Below, piece by piece: positions 5,696-8,127 of a DNA stretch of 8,127 bases. Source of the stretch: Oscillospiraceae bacterium. Its GTDB lineage: Bacteria; Bacillota; Clostridia; Oscillospirales; Acutalibacteraceae. Position 1 is the first letter of the stretch, and every line of letters starts with the position of its first letter. The stretch is from positions 1 to 8,127 of the forward strand of contig JAITBA010000003.1 in NCBI GenBank assembly GCA_031283835.1, read 5' to 3'. The notes below the pieces were generated by a model. It saw only the letters and a list, made by a program, of their open reading frames with translations, was not told where the DNA came from and searched no databases. The position numbers and the translations under genes are program-made.

Positions 5696-7570
5696 TTGAT
5701 TTCTGTTGCAGAATTGAATGAATGGCGAAACGCGGCCAAGGCAAAAATCACCGCGGGCAACGCGCAAGGCCCGGCCATGCGCATTGTGGTGGGCTACGCC
5801 ACGTGCGGCATTGCCGCCGGCGCCGCCCCCGTGCTGGAGGCCCTGAAACGGGAGCTGGCCAGCCTGGGCAAAACCGATGTGCTGGTGGAGGAAGTGGGCT
5901 GCATTGGCATGTGCCAATACGAACCCATTGTCGAGATCTATGCCCCCGGCGAGCAGAAGATCACCTATGTGCTCATGAACGCCGAAAAAGCGGCCCGCGT
6001 GGTGCACTCCCACGTGGCCAACGGCAAAGTAGTGGCGGAATACACCATTGGCGCGGCCACGGGCGAGGCCAAAGAAGGTGAAGTGCTGCCCCTGACTCAA
6101 ACCGCGTTTTATCAAAAACAGCGCCGCGTGGCCCTGCGCAACTGCGGCGTGATTGACCCCGAAAGCCTCGATCAATACATTGCCCTCGATGGCTACCAAG
6201 CGCTGACCAAAACGCTCACCCAGCTGCAGCCCGGCGACGTGATTCAAATCCTGAAGGACAGCGGCCTGCGCGGGCGCGGCGGCGGGGGCTTTCCCACGGG
6301 GCTCAAGTGGAGCTTTACGGCGGCCAACGCGGCGGACCAAAAATATGTGGTGTGCAACGCCGACGAAGGCGACCCCGGCGCGTTCATGGATCGCTCTGTG
6401 CTGGAGGGCGACCCCCATGCCGTTGTGGAAGCCATGGCTCTGTGCGGCTACGCCACGGGCGCAACCGAAGGCTATGTCTATGTCCGCGCAGAATACCCCA
6501 TCGCGGTCAAGCACCTCGAAAAAGCCATTGACGACGCCCGCGCAAAAGGCTTTTTGGGCAAAAACATCTTTGGCAGCGGCTTTGATTTTGATTTGTTTGT
6601 GCGTTTGGGTGCCGGCGCCTTTGTTTGCGGCGAAGAAACCGCGCTGATGACCTCCATCGAAGGCAAGCGCGGCGAACCTCGCCCCCGCCCGCCCTACCCG
6701 GCGGTGAAGGGCCTTTTTGGCAAGCCCACCACCGAAAACAACGTCGAAACCTTTGCCAACGTGCCCCAAATTATTCTGCACGGGGCCGAAAGCTTCAACT
6801 GCCTGGGCACCCAAAAATCAAAGGGCACCAAGGTGTTTGCCCTGGGCGGCAAAATCCAAAACACCGGCCTAGTCGAAATCCCCATGGGCACCACCCTGCG
6901 CGAGATCATCGAGGAAATTGGCGGCGGCATCCCCAACGGCAAGCGCTTTAAGGCGGCGCAGACCGGCGGCCCTTCCGGCGGCTGCATCCCCGAGAGCCTG
7001 ATCGATACCTCTATCGACTACGATAACCTAACCGCCATTGGCTCCATGATGGGTTCCGGCGGGCTGATTGTTATGGACGAAGACAACTGCATGGTAGACA
7101 TTGCCCGGTTCTTCCTCGATTTTACCGTGGACGAAAGCTGCGGCAAGTGTAACCCCTGCCGCATTGGCACCAAGCGCATGATGGAAATCCTGAATAAAAT
7201 CACCGAAGGCAAAGCCACAATGCAAGACCTCGATAAACTGGAAGAGCTGGCCTATCACATCAAAGAAAACAGCCTGTGCGGCCTGGGGCAAACCGCCCCC
7301 AACCCGGTGCTGGCCACCATGAAGCACTTCCGCGACGAATACATTGCCCACGTAGCCGAAAAAAAATGCCCGGCGGGCGTGTGCAAGGCGCTGCTCAACT
7401 ACTACATCCTCCCCGAAAAATGCAAGGGCTGCACCGCGTGCAAGCGCGCCTGCCCAACAAACGCCATCACCGGTAGCGCAAAAGAAGCGCACGTAATCAA
7501 CAACGACCAGTGCATCAAGTGCGGTGCCTGCCAGGCCACCTGCAAATTTGGCGCCATCGTCAAGAAATAA
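5696..7570 (+). CDS. hydB: NADH-dependent [FeFe]-hydrogenase, NuoF-like flavoprotein subunit
   Basis: The NADH-oxidising FMN subunit, 624 residues, with the multidomain build of HydB/HndC rather than plain NuoF. A thioredoxin-like [2Fe-2S]-type domain (about 28-118) has Cys37 (YATCGIAAGA), Cys69 and Cys73 (GCIGMC). The FMN/NADH core contains LRGRGGGGFPTGLKW (191-205), NADEGDPGAFMDR (221-233), GAGAFVCGEETALM (305-318) and an SLBB-like region around 380-425. A [4Fe-4S] site follows at Cys482, Cys485, Cys488 and Cys528 (SCGKCNPCRIG...SLCGLG). A C-terminal two-cluster ferredoxin domain has Cys576/579/582/586 and Cys606/609/612/616. The extra N- and C-terminal clusters are what bifurcating-type HydB proteins carry. 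The start is TTG at 5696, 8 nt after AAGGAAG (5681-5687); no in-frame ATG occurs until Met28. It ends 18 nt before hydA. Confidence 0.95.
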   Translation: MISVAELNEWRNAAKAKITAGNAQGPAMRIVVGYATCGIAAGAAPVLEALKRELASLGKTDVLVEEVGCIGMCQYEPIVEIYAPGEQKITYVLMNAEKAARVVHSHVANGKVVAEYTIGAATGEAKEGEVLPLTQTAFYQKQRRVALRNCGVIDPESLDQYIALDGYQALTKTLTQLQPGDVIQILKDSGLRGRGGGGFPTGLKWSFTAANAADQKYVVCNADEGDPGAFMDRSVLEGDPHAVVEAMALCGYATGATEGYVYVRAEYPIAVKHLEKAIDDARAKGFLGKNIFGSGFDFDLFVRLGAGAFVCGEETALMTSIEGKRGEPRPRPPYPAVKGLFGKPTTENNVETFANVPQIILHGAESFNCLGTQKSKGTKVFALGGKIQNTGLVEIPMGTTLREIIEEIGGGIPNGKRFKAAQTGGPSGGCIPESLIDTSIDYDNLTAIGSMMGSGGLIVMDEDNCMVDIARFFLDFTVDESCGKCNPCRIGTKRMMEILNKITEGKATMQDLDKLEELAYHIKENSLCGLGQTAPNPVLATMKHFRDEYIAHVAEKKCPAGVCKALLNYYILPEKCKGCTACKRACPTNAITGSAKEAHVINNDQCIKCGACQATCKFGAIVKK

Positions 7571-7588
7571 GAAAGGAGCGTGCAACCC

Positions 7589-8127
7589 ATGGCCGATATT
7601 CACCTGAAGATTAACAATATTTCCGTCACGGTTCCCGCCGGGAGCACAATCCTCGAGGCGGCCCGCGCCGTAGGCATCGAAATCCCTACGCTGTGCTACC
7701 TGAAGGAGATCAACGAGATTGGCGCCTGCCGCATTTGCGTGGTGGAGGTAAAAGGCGCGCGCAGCCTTGTCACCGCCTGCGTATACCCCGTCACAGAGGG
7801 CATGGAGGTGTTTACGAACACCGAAAAAGTGCGCAAAAGCCGCAAGCTCACCCTCGAGCTGATTTTGAGCACCCACGACAAAAACTGCCTAAGCTGCGTC
7901 CGCAGCGGCAACTGCGAGCTGCAAAAGCTGTGCAAAGAATTCGGCGTGAACGACCCGGATTACTACAAGGGCGAAAACATCAAATATGACTTTGACGACA
8001 GCGCCGCCCACATGGTGCGCGACAACAACAAGTGCATCCTGTGCCGCCGGTGCGTGGCCGCGTGCGACAACCAGTGCATCAGCGTCATTGGCGCCAATGC
8101 CCGCGGGTTCGACACTCACATCAGCAG
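7589..8127 (+). CDS. hydA: NADH-dependent [FeFe]-hydrogenase catalytic subunit, N-terminal part (cut by window end)
   Basis: The first 179 residues of a protein that continues past the window. A plant-type [2Fe-2S] domain has ligands Cys36, Cys47, Cys50 and Cys64 (LCYLKEINEIGACRICVVEV). A His-ligated [4Fe-4S] motif follows at His96, Cys100, Cys103 and Cys109, then a ferredoxin motif NKCILCRRCVAAC with Cys149, 152, 155 and 159, and GANARGFDTHIS at the edge. This order is shared by [FeFe]-hydrogenase HydA/HndD, NuoG and NuoG-like formate dehydrogenases. CILCRRC together with RGFDT and the preceding hydC-hydB pair favour hydrogenase. The H-cluster motifs that would settle it lie beyond the window, so the call is not final. 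The ATG at 7589 has GAAAGGAG (7571-7578) 10 nt upstream and lies 18 nt after hydB, so it is clearly cotranscribed. Cys163, four residues after Cys159, is an additional cysteine of unknown role. Confidence 0.88.
   Translation, partial: MADIHLKINNISVTVPAGSTILEAARAVGIEIPTLCYLKEINEIGACRICVVEVKGARSLVTACVYPVTEGMEVFTNTEKVRKSRKLTLELILSTHDKNCLSCVRSGNCELQKLCKEFGVNDPDYYKGENIKYDFDDSAAHMVRDNNKCILCRRCVAACDNQCISVIGANARGFDTHIS

Noticed and set aside
5597..6814. Minus-strand open frame of 405 codons opposite hydB
   Set aside because: Long but antisense to the unambiguous hydB; Gly/Ala/His/Phe-rich shadow composition and a C-terminus running into the AT-rich spacer.
7028..7876. Minus-strand open frame of 282 codons opposite hydB and hydA
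   Set aside because: Antisense to the iron-sulfur motifs of both genes; the composition is that of a shadow.

Overview
The window looks like chromosomal core metabolism from an anaerobic, fairly GC-rich Clostridia-type Firmicute, plausibly Oscillospiraceae/Ruminococcaceae. This is inferred from three things: a class 1B dihydroorotate dehydrogenase paired with PyrK, a trimeric NADH-linked [FeFe]-hydrogenase locus, and sigma-A-type promoters with strong AAGGAGG-like ribosome binding sites. No mobile element, CRISPR array, tRNA or rRNA was seen.

Left half (minus strand, 41-4266): a compact pyrimidine operon in the transcribed order pyrC - pyrK - pyrD - pyrF - DUF1919 gene. It encodes dihydroorotase, the electron-transfer and catalytic subunits of NAD-linked dihydroorotate dehydrogenase, and OMP decarboxylase. 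The first three genes overlap (4 bp, then 10 bp), which suggests translational coupling. A near-consensus promoter (TTGACA, 17 bp, TGT-TATAAT) lies directly upstream of pyrC and leaves a leader of only about 20 nt. The operon ends with an unrelated DUF1919 gene of the kind usually met in polysaccharide loci. pyrB, pyrE, carAB and pyrR are not in the window. Positions 1-40 hold no gene or terminator I can support.

Centre (4267-5090): a divergent intergenic region, then one plus-strand gene for a cytoplasmic Amidase_6-like protein with an intact Cys/His/Asp motif set. After it comes a second strong promoter (TTGACT, 17 bp, TGT-TATAAT) that drives the right-hand operon. An inverted repeat resembling a degenerate Rex (NADH-sensing repressor) site sits on its -10 box. 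A leader of about 85 nt follows.

Right half (plus strand, 5091-8127): hydC - hydB - hydA, the NuoE-like, NuoF-like and catalytic subunits of an NADH-dependent (probably electron-bifurcating type) [FeFe]-hydrogenase. hydA is cut by the window edge before the H-cluster domain. Electrons would pass between NADH at the HydB FMN, ferredoxin, and protons at HydA. The 107-nt hydC-hydB gap contains a terminator-like hairpin with a run of eight Ts, and hydB starts with TTG.

The protein-coding content is well explained by known families. The points worth a second look are regulatory (the short pyr leader, the Rex-like box, the intercistronic hairpin) and contextual (DUF1919 in the pyr operon, an unsecreted Amidase_6 protein, a dihydroorotase with a trimmed N-terminus).
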